From AR12 sp036265915 (GTDB lineage Bacteria; Methylomirabilota; Methylomirabilia; Rokubacteriales; CSP1-6): 16,576 nt of DNA. Under the pieces are notes generated by a model. The model was not told the origin of the DNA and did no database searches. It worked only from the letters and a program-made list of their open reading frames with translations. Made by a program: the position numbers and the translations under genes. Shown one piece after another: positions 6,979 to 14,303 of this stretch. The DNA is taken from NCBI GenBank assembly GCA_036265915.1, contig DATAOC010000152.1, forward strand, positions 1 to 16,576, given 5' to 3'. Position 1 is the first letter of the stretch; each line of letters begins with the position of its first letter.

Positions 6979-7748
6979 TCGCGCAGCGCCGCCGCCGCCT
7001 GCTCGCGGATCAGGGCCCAGATTCGCTCCACGGCGGTGACGAACGCCGGCTCGGCCATGGTCCGCTCCGTGCGCGGCCGATCGAGGTCGATCTTCACCTC
7101 CGCCAGCACACGCCCCGGCCGACGCGACAGGACGATGACGCGATCCGCCATGTAGACGGCCTCGTGAATGTTGTGCGTGACGTAGACGACGGTCTGCCGC
7201 GTGCGCGACCAGATCGCGAGCAGTTCCTCCTGCATCAGCTGTCGCGTCTGCGCGTCGAGCGCCGAGAACGGCTCGTCCATCAGCAGCACCGCCGGCTCGA
7301 CCGCCAGCGCGCGCGCGATGCCGGCGCGCTGCCGCATGCCGCCCGACAGCTGGTGGGGATACTTCGACTCGAAGCCGTCGAGCCCGGTCAGCTCGATGAA
7401 GGCCTGTGCCCGCCGCGCGCGTGCGGCGGCCGGCACGCCGCGCTCCTCGAGGCCGAACTCGACGTTGCCGCGCACGGTGCGCCAGGGAAACAGGGCGAAC
7501 TCCTGGAAGACCATCGCGGTGGCCGCGCGCCCCTCCGGCAGCTCGCCGTCGAGCCAGATGGCGCCGCGCGTGGGCGCCAGCAGGCCCGCGATCATGTTGA
7601 GGAGCGTCGACTTCCCGCATCCTGACGGCCCGAGCACTGCCAGAAGCTCCTGCGACTCCACCACGAGATCGATCGCGTCGAGCGCCGGCACCGCGCGGCC
7701 CCGGCGGTCGACGTACGTCTTCGACACGTTCTCGAGAATGACGCGCAC
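6975..7748 (-). CDS. ABC transporter ATP-binding protein, SsuB/TauB/NrtD-like
   Basis: Cytoplasmic ATPase of the SsuABC-type importer, 257 residues. It has Walker A GPSGCGKST (40-48), Q-loop Q82 in AMVFQEFALFPWRTV, signature LSGGMRQR (134-141), Walker B VLLMDEP (154-160), D-loop SALD (162-165) and H-loop H192 in YVTHNIHEAVYMADR. The FPWRTV, GGMRQR and H.I.EAV.MADR patterns are those of the nitrate/sulfonate/taurine subfamily. The GTG start at 7748-7746 lies a single base after the TAG of the acyl-CoA ligase gene (7752-7750) and gives the standard N-terminus MRVILENVSKTY. A longer in-frame opening to 7916 runs inside the ligase gene and adds residues foreign to the family. Its end overlaps the permease start by four bases. 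All catalytic residues are intact. Confidence 0.95.
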   Translation of the reverse strand: MRVILENVSKTYVDRRGRAVPALDAIDLVVESQELLAVLGPSGCGKSTLLNMIAGLLAPTRGAIWLDGELPEGRAATAMVFQEFALFPWRTVRGNVEFGLEERGVPAAARARRAQAFIELTGLDGFESKYPHQLSGGMRQRAGIARALAVEPAVLLMDEPFSALDAQTRQLMQEELLAIWSRTRQTVVYVTHNIHEAVYMADRVIVLSRRPGRVLAEVKIDLDRPRTERTMAEPAFVTAVERIWALIREQAAAALRE

Positions 7749-7749
7749 G

Positions 7750-9291
7750 CTACAGCGTCCGCAGCCGGAAGCGCTGCACCTTGCCGGTCGCCGTCTTCGG
7801 CAGCTCGGCCACGAACCGCACGGCGGCGGGCGCGCCGTGGCGGATCTCCGCGCGCACGAAATCGGTGAGGCTGGCGGCCAGCTCTTCCGAGCCATCGATG
7901 CCCGCCTTGAGAACAACGAACGCGTGGGGACGCGTCAGTCCGTGCGCGTCGGCGATGCCGGCCACGCCGGCCTCCAGGACGGCCGGATGCGCGGCGAGCC
8001 GCGCCTCGATGTGCGAGGGCGACACCCACATGCCGGCCGTCTTGAACATCTCGTCGGCGCGACCCGCGAAGGCGAAGAAGCCGTCGCCGTCGCGGGAAAA
8101 CATGTCCCCGGTTCGCAGCCATTCGCCCCGCATCGTCGCCCGCGTGGTGGCCAGCCGGTTCCAGTAGTACGGCGACGTCGGCTCGCCCTTGATGAGCAGA
8201 TGACCGACGGTTCCCGTGGGCACCTCCGCGCCGGCCTCGTCGACCAGCCGCGCCTCGAAGCCCGGGACCAGCCGGCCGGCGGTGGCGCGACGCGCCTCGC
8301 CCGGTCGGTTGGCGATGAAATCGTGCAGCGCCTCCGTGGAGCCGACCACCTCCACCAGCTCGAGCCCGAACCGCTCGGCCCACGCGTCGAACAGCGCCGG
8401 CGGCAGCGCCTCGCCCGACGAGACGCAGAACCGCAGCGACGAGAGATCCCAGCGCCGCTCCGCGTCCTCGACGGCGAGCATGCGGGAGTACAGCGTGGGC
8501 ACGGTGAAGAAGACGGTGGGGCGCTCGGCGGCAATGACGTCGAAGGCGCCCTCGGCGTCCAGCCGCTGCGGCACGAGCACGGACGCGGCGCCGACCCGCG
8601 CCGGGAAGTACAGGCTGTTGCCCAGGCCGAACGCGAAGAAGAGCTTCGACGCCGAGAAGACGAGATCGTCGGGAGCGAGACCGAACACGCTCACGCCGAC
8701 CATGTCCGCCGCCGCCACGAAGTCCTTGTGAGAATGCACGGCCGCCTTCGGCCTGCCGGTCGACCCCGAGGTGTAGCCCCAGTAGACGATGTCCTCGGCG
8801 AAGGTGTCGGCGGCCGCGAGCGACGGCTTGGCCGCGCTCAGCAGATCATCGAAGTCGAGGGCCGCCGACCCCGGCCGGCCGACGGCGACGATCGCGCGCA
8901 GCCAGGGACACCGGGGCCGCGCGGCCAGCAGCAGCGGCGCCACGCGCGCCTCCACGACGGCGACCCGGGCCCGGCTGTCGTTCAGGACGAACTCGTACTC
9001 GGCCGCGCTCATGGAGGGGTTCACGGGCACGGCAACCGCGCCGAGCTTGGCCGCGCCCCAGAACGTCGCCGCGAACGCCGGCCTGTCGTCGAGCGCGATG
9101 AGGACGCGGTGCTCGATGTCCACCCCGAGCGCGCCAAGCGCGTTGCCGCACCGGTCCACGGACTCGGCCACGTCGGCGTAGGTGATGGCGCGGCTCTCGA
9201 ACCGGAACGCCGTCCGCGCGCCGCGGCCCTCGGCCACGTGCCGATCGACGAACGCCGTCGCGGCGTTGAAGCGCTCGGGAAGGCTTTGCAC
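7750..9291 (-). CDS. AMP-forming acyl-CoA ligase, benzoate-CoA ligase family
   Basis: Predicted cytoplasmic enzyme that activates a carboxylic acid with ATP and CoA through an acyl-adenylate. It has 513 residues. ANL-superfamily motifs are complete: P-loop YTSGSTGRPK (173-182), GSTEALH (317-323), GEWLRTGD (389-396) and the A10 lysine K504 in PKTATGKVQRF. The opening LPERFNAATAFVDRH, the segment FSASKLFFAFGLGNSLYFP (212-230) and NRPGEARRATAGRLVPGF after the GSTE motif are all hallmarks of benzoate/4-hydroxybenzoate-CoA ligases. The exact acid is unknown. The GTG start (9291-9289) sits at the family's expected N-terminus but has no clear ribosome-binding site. The stop is one base from the ABC ATPase start, so ligase and importer are very probably co-transcribed. 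No aromatic ring-reducing or ring-cleaving genes are in view. Confidence 0.91.
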   Translation of the reverse strand: MQSLPERFNAATAFVDRHVAEGRGARTAFRFESRAITYADVAESVDRCGNALGALGVDIEHRVLIALDDRPAFAATFWGAAKLGAVAVPVNPSMSAAEYEFVLNDSRARVAVVEARVAPLLLAARPRCPWLRAIVAVGRPGSAALDFDDLLSAAKPSLAAADTFAEDIVYWGYTSGSTGRPKAAVHSHKDFVAAADMVGVSVFGLAPDDLVFSASKLFFAFGLGNSLYFPARVGAASVLVPQRLDAEGAFDVIAAERPTVFFTVPTLYSRMLAVEDAERRWDLSSLRFCVSSGEALPPALFDAWAERFGLELVEVVGSTEALHDFIANRPGEARRATAGRLVPGFEARLVDEAGAEVPTGTVGHLLIKGEPTSPYYWNRLATTRATMRGEWLRTGDMFSRDGDGFFAFAGRADEMFKTAGMWVSPSHIEARLAAHPAVLEAGVAGIADAHGLTRPHAFVVLKAGIDGSEELAASLTDFVRAEIRHGAPAAVRFVAELPKTATGKVQRFRLRTL

Positions 9292-9328
9292 CGTCGAAAG
9301 TTTACACGACAGCGCAGGCGCCGCCCGA

Positions 9329-9357
9329 CGGGCGCGAGACGCGCGGCGCGTCGCCCG
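9329..9357. repeat. Nested GC-rich inverted repeat between flippase and ligase genes
   Basis: GACGCGC (9338-9344) and GCGCGTC (9346-9352) are perfect inverted arms around one base, flanked by CGGGC (9329-9333) and GCCCG (9353-9357). On the minus-strand transcript it lies about 10 bases past the flippase stop. There is no T-tract, so it could be an mRNA-end stabilising hairpin or a factor-dependent stop, or may be chance in such GC-rich DNA. Confidence 0.35.
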
Positions 9358-9366
9358 GCGTGCCCG

Positions 9367-10359
9367 TCAGGTCTCGGTCGCGGCGACCGCCGCCGGCGCG
9401 AGGCCCCGGTAGGCGGCGAGCGCGATGAACCCGATGCCGACCCAGGTGGCCTCGCGGATGCGACGGACGAGGCTGAACGACAGCCCGGCGGAGGCGCCGA
9501 GTCCCAGGGCCGCGAACATGGCGACGTGGCCGCCTTCGAGAGCGCCGAGGCTGGCCGGCACCATGAACGTCGCGAACCGGATGGCGGTGGCAAAGGCTTC
9601 GATGACCATCGCCGTCACCAACGTCACCTCGACCCCGAGAAGGTTCAGGATCACCCAGACCTCCAGGGCGCTCCCGAGCCAGCCGACAAAGTGGAAGAAG
9701 ATCGACAGCGTCAGGCGCGCGGGCTCGCGGCGATAGAACTGCGCGAGCGAGTCGTCGACGCGGGCGACGCTGGCCGCCATCCGCGCCAGCGCGCCGATGC
9801 GCCCGAGCGCGCGGCCCCCACCGCTCATGAGTCCGCTCACCTGCGCGAAGACGAAGCCGCCCACCGCCAGCACCTCGATCACGAAGAGCCAGACCATGAC
9901 GTGCAGCACCGGCGAGTCGTGAGGCAGCACGAAGGCGGCGCACAGGAGGCCAAGGCCGAGGAGCAGTCCCTGGGCGATGGTGATCGTCGTCTTCGCCACG
10001 ATCACCGACGAGAAGCCCTCGACGAAGCTGACGTGGCGGCGCACGAGCCAGGCCTTCACCGCCTCCCCGCCCACCGACGCGGTTGGCGTGGTGAGGTTGA
10101 ACGCCTCGCCGGCCAGCCGCGCCGAGAAGAGCGCGCCGAACGGGACGTCGTCACGGCGGAAAGCAAAGCGCCACCCCAGCGTGTCGACGAGATTGATGAG
10201 GCTGAACGGAAAGGCCACGACGATCAGCAGGCGCCACGAGAGCTGGCGGATCGATGCGAGCAGCGCCGCCGGATCGTTCTGCCAGATGAGGATGGCCACC
10301 AGCGCGGCGCCCATCAGCAGCATGGCGTAGCGGGCTATGCGCCAGACCGTCGGCGTCAT
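9367..10359 (-). CDS. Flippase-like polytopic membrane protein (YbhN/UPF0104, LPG synthase TM domain type)
   Basis: Integral membrane protein, 330 residues from the ATG at 10359, with roughly six to eight hydrophobic segments, for example AMLLMGAALVAILIW, LLIVVAFPFSLINLV, TIAQGLLLGLGLLCAAFVL and VMVWLFVIEVLAVGGFVFA. It has the family's recognisable GGEAVKAWLVRRHVSFVEGF loop, and later PASLGALEGGHVAMFAALGLG. The family (PF03706; related to the membrane part of MprF and to HpnL) is thought to move lipids or glycolipids across the inner membrane, but the substrate of this member is unknown. An in-frame ATG at 10416 would add 19 residues (MRVLLLRQPGGSVDAAFAI). I prefer 10359 because the longer leader overlaps a candidate promoter for the divergent gene; neither start has a strong ribosome-binding site. 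It precedes the ligase gene by 75 bases, so co-transcription is possible but unproven. Confidence 0.87.
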   Translation of the reverse strand: MTPTVWRIARYAMLLMGAALVAILIWQNDPAALLASIRQLSWRLLIVVAFPFSLINLVDTLGWRFAFRRDDVPFGALFSARLAGEAFNLTTPTASVGGEAVKAWLVRRHVSFVEGFSSVIVAKTTITIAQGLLLGLGLLCAAFVLPHDSPVLHVMVWLFVIEVLAVGGFVFAQVSGLMSGGGRALGRIGALARMAASVARVDDSLAQFYRREPARLTLSIFFHFVGWLGSALEVWVILNLLGVEVTLVTAMVIEAFATAIRFATFMVPASLGALEGGHVAMFAALGLGASAGLSFSLVRRIREATWVGIGFIALAAYRGLAPAAVAATET

Positions 10360-10392
10360 GATCGCGAACGCTGCATCAACGCTGCCACCTGG

Positions 10393-10421
10393 TTGACGGA
10401 GGAGGAGCACGCGCATAGCAT
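10393..10421 (+). promoter_or_regulatory. Candidate sigma70-type promoter for the amidohydrolase gene
   Basis: TTGACG (10393-10398) matches five of six bases of the -35 consensus. After a 17-base spacer comes TAGCAT (10416-10421), four of six for the -10 box. Transcription would begin near 10428, leaving a leader of about 27 bases that contains the GGAGG ribosome-binding site. The position in a divergent intergenic region, upstream of a lone plus-strand gene, fits. This is prediction from consensus only; the sigma factors of this organism are unknown. Confidence 0.45.
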
Positions 10422-10443
10422 CCAGCCGCTGCTGACCCCCGAT

Positions 10444-10448
10444 GGAGG
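10444..10448 (+). promoter_or_regulatory. Shine-Dalgarno GGAGG for the amidohydrolase gene
   Basis: GGAGG followed by six bases and then the ATG at 10455. It fixes the start so that the twin-arginine leader is included in the protein. Confidence 0.75.
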
Positions 10449-10454
10449 CACGCC

Positions 10455-11816
10455 ATGCGCCCTGCAGGCACCGGTGATCAGTTTACGCCGTCGGACTTGA
10501 CGCGCCGCGAATTCGTGACGTCCGGCGCCCTCGCCGCCGGGGCGACGCTCGCTGCGACGACGGCCGCTGCCGCGCCGATTGCGTCGACGCCGGCGCTCGT
10601 CGCGCAAACCGGCCCCGCTCCGCGCGGCTTCGACCCCGGCGATCCCGGGCTCAAGTACGATCTCGTGATCGCGAACGCCGACGTGCTGGATCCCGGCTCA
10701 CGGCTGCGTGGTCGCCGCGACATCGGCATCAAGAACGGACAGATCGCGGCGATGTCGAGCAGCGCGATCGCCGCCGACCGCGCGGTGCAACGCTATGACG
10801 CCGGCGGCAAGCTGGTCACCCCGGGCCTGATCGACCTGCACACGCACTACGGTCCGCTCATCTCCGGCATCGGCCTGCCCTCGGACGAGCTGGTGCCGAT
10901 CACGGCGACCACCACCGGCGTGTCCGCGGGGGACGCGGGCGCCAACACGTACGGCGCCCTCAAGCACTGGGTCATCGGCCAGGCGCGCACGCGCCTCTAC
11001 GCCTTCGTGCACATCTCGTCGATCGGGCTGGCCGGCGGCCTGGCGCCGGGCGAGATGCTCAACATCGACTATGCGAACGTCGAGGCGTGCGCCAAGACGC
11101 TGGCCGAGAACCCGGACACCGTACTCGGCGTGAAGGTGCGCATCACCGACACGGTCGTCGGCGCCAACGGCGTCGAGCCGCTGCGGCGCGCGGTCCGCGC
11201 GGCCGAGATGGCGGGCAAGGGCTTCCGCGTCATGTGCCACATCGGGGCCGCGCCCGGCAACCTCGCCGACGTGCTCGACCTGCTGCGTCCCGGTGACATC
11301 CTCACCCACGCGTACAGCGGCGCCGGGAACAACGTCGTGCAGAACGGCCAGCTGATCCCGGCCGCGCGCGCGGCCAAGCAGCGCGGCGTCGTCTTCGACG
11401 TCGGCCACGGCGGCGGGTCGTTCGACTTCACGGTATGCGAGCCGGCCATGATGCAAGGCGCGCACGTCGACACGATCTCGAGCGACATCCACGCGGTATC
11501 GATCAACACGCCGGGCTATCCGACGCTGCCGTGGGTGATGTCGAAGTTCATGGCGCTCGGCCTGTCCCTCGAGGAGGTGGTGCAGCGGGCGACCGTGGAG
11601 CCGGCGAAGATCATCGGCCGGGTCCCCGGGCTCGGGACACTGGCGGTCGGCGCCCCCGCCGACGTCGCGGTCTTCGACTACGTCGATGGGCAGCCGGTGG
11701 AGTTCGTCGACACCCGGCAGAACCGCAAGAGCGGCAGTCGCAAGCTCGTCCCGCTGCTGACCGTCAAAGGGGGCCGTCCATTCGGCCGGCCGTACCCCGT
11801 GCCGTTCGTGTACTAG
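10455..11816 (+). CDS. Amidohydrolase-superfamily metallohydrolase (dihydroorotase/deacetylase-like) with Tat-type leader
   Basis: Predicted metal-dependent hydrolase of cyclic amides or N-acyl groups, 453 residues. The amidohydrolase fold is marked by the small N-terminal beta domain (YDLVIANADVLDP, about 68-80) and the metal site H129 and H131 in LIDLHTHYG. Further likely ligands are K227 in GVKVRITD (position of the carboxylated lysine), H262 in CHIG, H285 in THAYSG and D344 in SSDIH. The C-terminal beta strand region reads GTLAVGAPADVAVFDY. Substrate is unknown; relatives are annotated dihydroorotase or amidohydrolase/deacetylase. Unusually, residues 15-41 form a twin-arginine leader: LTRREF, a hydrophobic Ala/Gly-rich stretch, then TTAAAAP, suggesting export of the folded metalloenzyme. 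The start is set by GGAGG six bases upstream. It is the only plus-strand gene, in a single-gene unit, divergent from the flippase and ending 33 bases from the convergent ndk stop. Confidence 0.9.
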   Translation: MRPAGTGDQFTPSDLTRREFVTSGALAAGATLAATTAAAAPIASTPALVAQTGPAPRGFDPGDPGLKYDLVIANADVLDPGSRLRGRRDIGIKNGQIAAMSSSAIAADRAVQRYDAGGKLVTPGLIDLHTHYGPLISGIGLPSDELVPITATTTGVSAGDAGANTYGALKHWVIGQARTRLYAFVHISSIGLAGGLAPGEMLNIDYANVEACAKTLAENPDTVLGVKVRITDTVVGANGVEPLRRAVRAAEMAGKGFRVMCHIGAAPGNLADVLDLLRPGDILTHAYSGAGNNVVQNGQLIPAARAAKQRGVVFDVGHGGGSFDFTVCEPAMMQGAHVDTISSDIHAVSINTPGYPTLPWVMSKFMALGLSLEEVVQRATVEPAKIIGRVPGLGTLAVGAPADVAVFDYVDGQPVEFVDTRQNRKSGSRKLVPLLTVKGGRPFGRPYPVPFVY

Positions 11817-11849
11817 CGAATCGGGACGGCGAGCGGCGCGCGGCCGCGG

Positions 11850-12266
11850 TCAGCGCGCGTGGATCTCGAGCGCGCTGAAGAAGTAGGCGATCTCGGTGGC
11901 GGCCGTCTCCGGCGCGTCGGAGCCGTGCACGGCGTTGGCCTCGATCGAGGTGGCGAACTCCTTGCGGATGGTGCCGGCGGCGGCCTTGGCGGGGTCGGTG
12001 GCCCCCATGAGGTCGCGCCATTTCTGGATGGCGTTGTCGGCCTCGAGCACCATCGGCAAGCACGGGCCCTGGGTCATGAACGCGCAGAGGCTCTTGAAGA
12101 ACGGCCGCTCTCGGTGCACGGCGTAGAAGCCGGCCGCGTCGGCGCTCGACATGTGCACGAGCTTGGCGGCGACGATGGTGAAGCCGGCCTCCTCGATCTT
12201 TGCGATGATGCGGCCGGCCGCGCGCTGACGCATGGCGTCCGGCTTGATGATGGCCAGCGTCCTCAT
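11850..12266 (-). CDS. ndk: Nucleoside diphosphate kinase
   Basis: Transfers the terminal phosphate from ATP to other nucleoside diphosphates through a phosphohistidine, in the cytoplasm. It has 138 residues, the normal length. The N-terminus MRTLAIIKPDAMRQ is diagnostic, followed by HRERPFFKSLCAFM (51-64) and GATDPAKAAAGTIRKEFA (88-105). The catalytic signature NAVHGSDAPETA carries His114. The ATG at 12266 overlaps the TGA of sucD (ATGA, 12266-12263), and AAGGTGG lies several bases upstream. It is the last gene of the sdhAB-sucCD run; being next to succinyl-CoA synthetase fits a role in equilibrating the ATP or GTP that enzyme makes. One oddity is a run of Ala codons (AKAAAG) in place of the more usual residues, still compatible with function. 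Confidence 0.97.
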   Translation of the reverse strand: MRTLAIIKPDAMRQRAAGRIIAKIEEAGFTIVAAKLVHMSSADAAGFYAVHRERPFFKSLCAFMTQGPCLPMVLEADNAIQKWRDLMGATDPAKAAAGTIRKEFATSIEANAVHGSDAPETAATEIAYFFSALEIHAR

Positions 12267-13135
12267 CGTCCGACCACCTTGGCCACGGTGGCGCCCATGT
12301 CGGCGGGACTCTTCACCACGGTGACCCCCGCGTTCTGCAGCGCCGCCATCTTCTCCGCTGCCGTTCCCTTGCCGCCGGCGATGATCGCACCCGCGTGTCC
12401 CATGCGCCGCCCCGGCGGGGCCGTCTGCCCGCAGATGAACCCCACCACCGGCTTCTTCACGCTCGCCTTGATGTAGGCGGCCGCGTCCTCTTCGGCGGTG
12501 CCGCCGATCTCGCCGATCATCATGATGGCGCGGGTACCGGGATCGTCGTTGAAGAGCCGCAGCACGTCGACGAAGCTGGTGCCGTTCACCGGATCGCCGC
12601 CGATGCCGACGCACGTCGACTGGCCGATGTTGCGCGCACTGAGCTGGCCGACCACCTCGTAGGTGAGCGTGCCGCTCCGCGACAGGACGCCGACGTCGCC
12701 CGGCTTGTGGATGTGCCCCGGCATGATGCCGATCTTCGCCTGCCCGGGCGTGATGACGCCGGGGCAGTTCGGCCCGATGAGGCGGCTCTTCGTGCCGGTC
12801 AGGAAATGCTTCGCACGAACCATGTCGGCGACGGGGATGCCCTCGGTGATGCAGATCACCAGCGGGATTCCCGCCGCGGCCGCCTCCATGATCGCGTCGG
12901 CCGCGGCCACCGGCGGCACGAAGATGAGCGCGCAGTCGGCGCCCTCCTTCGCGACCGACTCGGCCACGGTGTTCCAGACCGGAAACCCCTCGTGGGTGGT
13001 GCCGCCCTTGCCGGGAGTGACTCCGCCCACGACCTGCGTGCCGTACTCCTTGCAGCGCGCGGCGTGGAACGCGCCCTCCTTGCCGGTGATGCCCTGCACG
13101 ACGACCCGCGTGGACGTGTCGACGAGAATCGGCAT
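12263..13135 (-). CDS. sucD: Succinyl-CoA synthetase (ADP/GDP-forming) alpha subunit
   Basis: Alpha subunit of the TCA-cycle enzyme that converts succinyl-CoA to succinate with substrate-level phosphorylation. It has 290 residues, typical. The N-terminal CoA-binding domain begins MPILVDTSTRVVVQGITGKEG and continues VVGGVTPGKGGTTHEGFPV. ITEGIPVADMV and LIGPNCPGVITPG (119-131) are conserved. The ligase domain has GVLSRSGTLTYEV, GIGGDPVNGTSFVDVL (177-192) and GEIGGTAEEDAA. The phosphorylated histidine is H247 in GRRMGHAGAII, equivalent to E. coli His246. The ATG is one base after the sucC stop (TAA 13139-13137), and its own TGA overlaps the ndk start. The catalytic sites look complete; nucleotide preference cannot be judged from this subunit. 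Confidence 0.97.
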   Translation of the reverse strand: MPILVDTSTRVVVQGITGKEGAFHAARCKEYGTQVVGGVTPGKGGTTHEGFPVWNTVAESVAKEGADCALIFVPPVAAADAIMEAAAAGIPLVICITEGIPVADMVRAKHFLTGTKSRLIGPNCPGVITPGQAKIGIMPGHIHKPGDVGVLSRSGTLTYEVVGQLSARNIGQSTCVGIGGDPVNGTSFVDVLRLFNDDPGTRAIMMIGEIGGTAEEDAAAYIKASVKKPVVGFICGQTAPPGRRMGHAGAIIAGGKGTAAEKMAALQNAGVTVVKSPADMGATVAKVVGR

Positions 13136-13136
13136 C

Positions 13137-14303
13137 TTATTTCCCGCCGCGCGCGAACGCCACGGCCTTGCGTGCGCCGTCGGCCATGTCGGTGGCCATG
13201 GTGAGGGCCAGGCCGGAGTCGGCCAGCATCTTCTTGCCCTGCTCGACGTTGGTGCCTTCCGCGCGGAGGACCACGGGCAGCTTGAGCCCGAGCTTCCTCA
13301 CGGCAGCGATGATCCCCTCGGCGAGACGGTCGACCCGCAGGATGCCGCCGAAGACGTTGATGAACACGGCCTTGACGCTGGGATCCGAGGACAGGATGCG
13401 GAACGCGTTCTCGATCTGCTCGGGTGAGGCGCCACCACCGACGTCCAGGAAGTTGGCGGGCTCGCCGCCCGCGAGCTTGACGATGTCCATGGTGGCCATG
13501 GCGAGGCCGGCGCCGTTCACCATGCAGCCGACGTTGCCGTCGAGCTTGATGTAGTTGAGACCGTACTTCGACGCCTCGACGTCGAGCGGATCCTCCTCCT
13601 GGACGTCGCGCAGGGCCACGATCTCCTTGTGGCGAAACAGCGCGTTGTCGTCGAAGTTCAGCTTGGCGTCGAGCGCGAACACGCGCCCGTCCTTCGTCAC
13701 CACCAGCGGGTTGATCTCGGCCAGCGAGCAGTCCTTCGCCTGGTAGACCGCCCAGAGCCGCCGGATGAGCGTGGCGCCCTGCTTGAATTGCTCGCCGGCG
13801 AGGCCGAGCCCGAACGCGATGCGGCGCGCCTGGAAGTCGGCGACGCCGAGCGCCGGATGCGTCCACTCGCGCAGAATCTTGTCCGGCGTCTTGGCCGCGA
13901 CCTCCTCGATGTCCATGCCCCCCGCCTGCGAGGCCATCACCACGTCGGCCGAGCGCGCGCGGTCGAGCGTGATCGACAGATAGAGCTCGCGGTCGATCTG
14001 CGAGGCTTCCTCCACGAGCACCTTGCGCACCTGGATCCCGTCCGGCGGCGTCTGCGGCGTCTTCAGCATCATGCCGAGGATCTGGCTCGCCGCCTGCTCG
14101 GCACCGGACGGATCGTCGGCGAGCTTGATCCCACCCGCCTTGCCGCGGCCTCCCGCGTGCACCTGCGCCTTCACCACCACCTTGCCACCGAGCCGCTGCG
14201 CGATCGCACGCGCCTGCGCCGGCGTGTCGGCCACCTCGCCGTGCGGCACCGCCACGCCGAACTCGCGCAGCAGCGTCTTCGCCTGGTACTCGTGGATCTT
14301 CAC
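13137..14303 (-). CDS. sucC: Succinyl-CoA synthetase (ADP/GDP-forming) beta subunit
   Basis: Beta subunit carrying the ATP-grasp nucleotide site and succinate site, 388 residues, the same size as E. coli SucC. The start MKIHEYQAKTLLREFGVAVP is canonical. ATP-grasp features are K45 and GGRGKAGG (51-58). Metal and phosphate ligands fall in SLAEINPL (E196, N198) and LDAKLNFDDNA (D212). The C-terminal ligase domain contains GNVGCMVNGAGLAMATMD, NFLDVGGGASPEQ and FINVFGGILRVD. The GTG start at 14303 overlaps the sdhB TGA by four bases (GTGA, 14303-14300); the frame is open further upstream only because it shadows sdhB. The sucD start is one base past its stop, giving coupled production of the two subunits. 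Confidence 0.97.
   Translation of the reverse strand: MKIHEYQAKTLLREFGVAVPHGEVADTPAQARAIAQRLGGKVVVKAQVHAGGRGKAGGIKLADDPSGAEQAASQILGMMLKTPQTPPDGIQVRKVLVEEASQIDRELYLSITLDRARSADVVMASQAGGMDIEEVAAKTPDKILREWTHPALGVADFQARRIAFGLGLAGEQFKQGATLIRRLWAVYQAKDCSLAEINPLVVTKDGRVFALDAKLNFDDNALFRHKEIVALRDVQEEDPLDVEASKYGLNYIKLDGNVGCMVNGAGLAMATMDIVKLAGGEPANFLDVGGGASPEQIENAFRILSSDPSVKAVFINVFGGILRVDRLAEGIIAAVRKLGLKLPVVLRAEGTNVEQGKKMLADSGLALTMATDMADGARKAVAFARGGK

Noticed and set aside
10399..10408. GGAGGAGGAG resembling a strong Shine-Dalgarno site on the plus strand
   Set aside because: No ATG, GTG or TTG start with a reading frame lies at suitable spacing; the real start at 10455 has its own GGAGG.
10360..10416. 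Earlier ATG for the flippase-like gene
   Set aside because: Not fully excluded, but the leader has no family resemblance, lacks a ribosome-binding site and overlaps the best promoter match for the divergent gene.
7201..10500. Very long plus-strand open frame (1099 codons) opposite the ligase, flippase and ATPase genes
   Set aside because: Its translation is Arg/Ala/Gly/His-rich with no recognisable domain, and it runs antisense across four well-supported genes. In GC-rich DNA, third-position bias removes stop codons from the opposite strand.
10698..11492. Minus-strand open frame inside the amidohydrolase gene
   Set aside because: Antisense shadow; the plus-strand product has the full amidohydrolase metal site and a good ribosome-binding site.
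11817..11849. Possible bidirectional terminator between the convergent amidohydrolase and ndk genes
   Set aside because: The 33-base gap is GC-rich with short GCGCGC palindromes, but there is no stable long stem and no T-tract on either strand.
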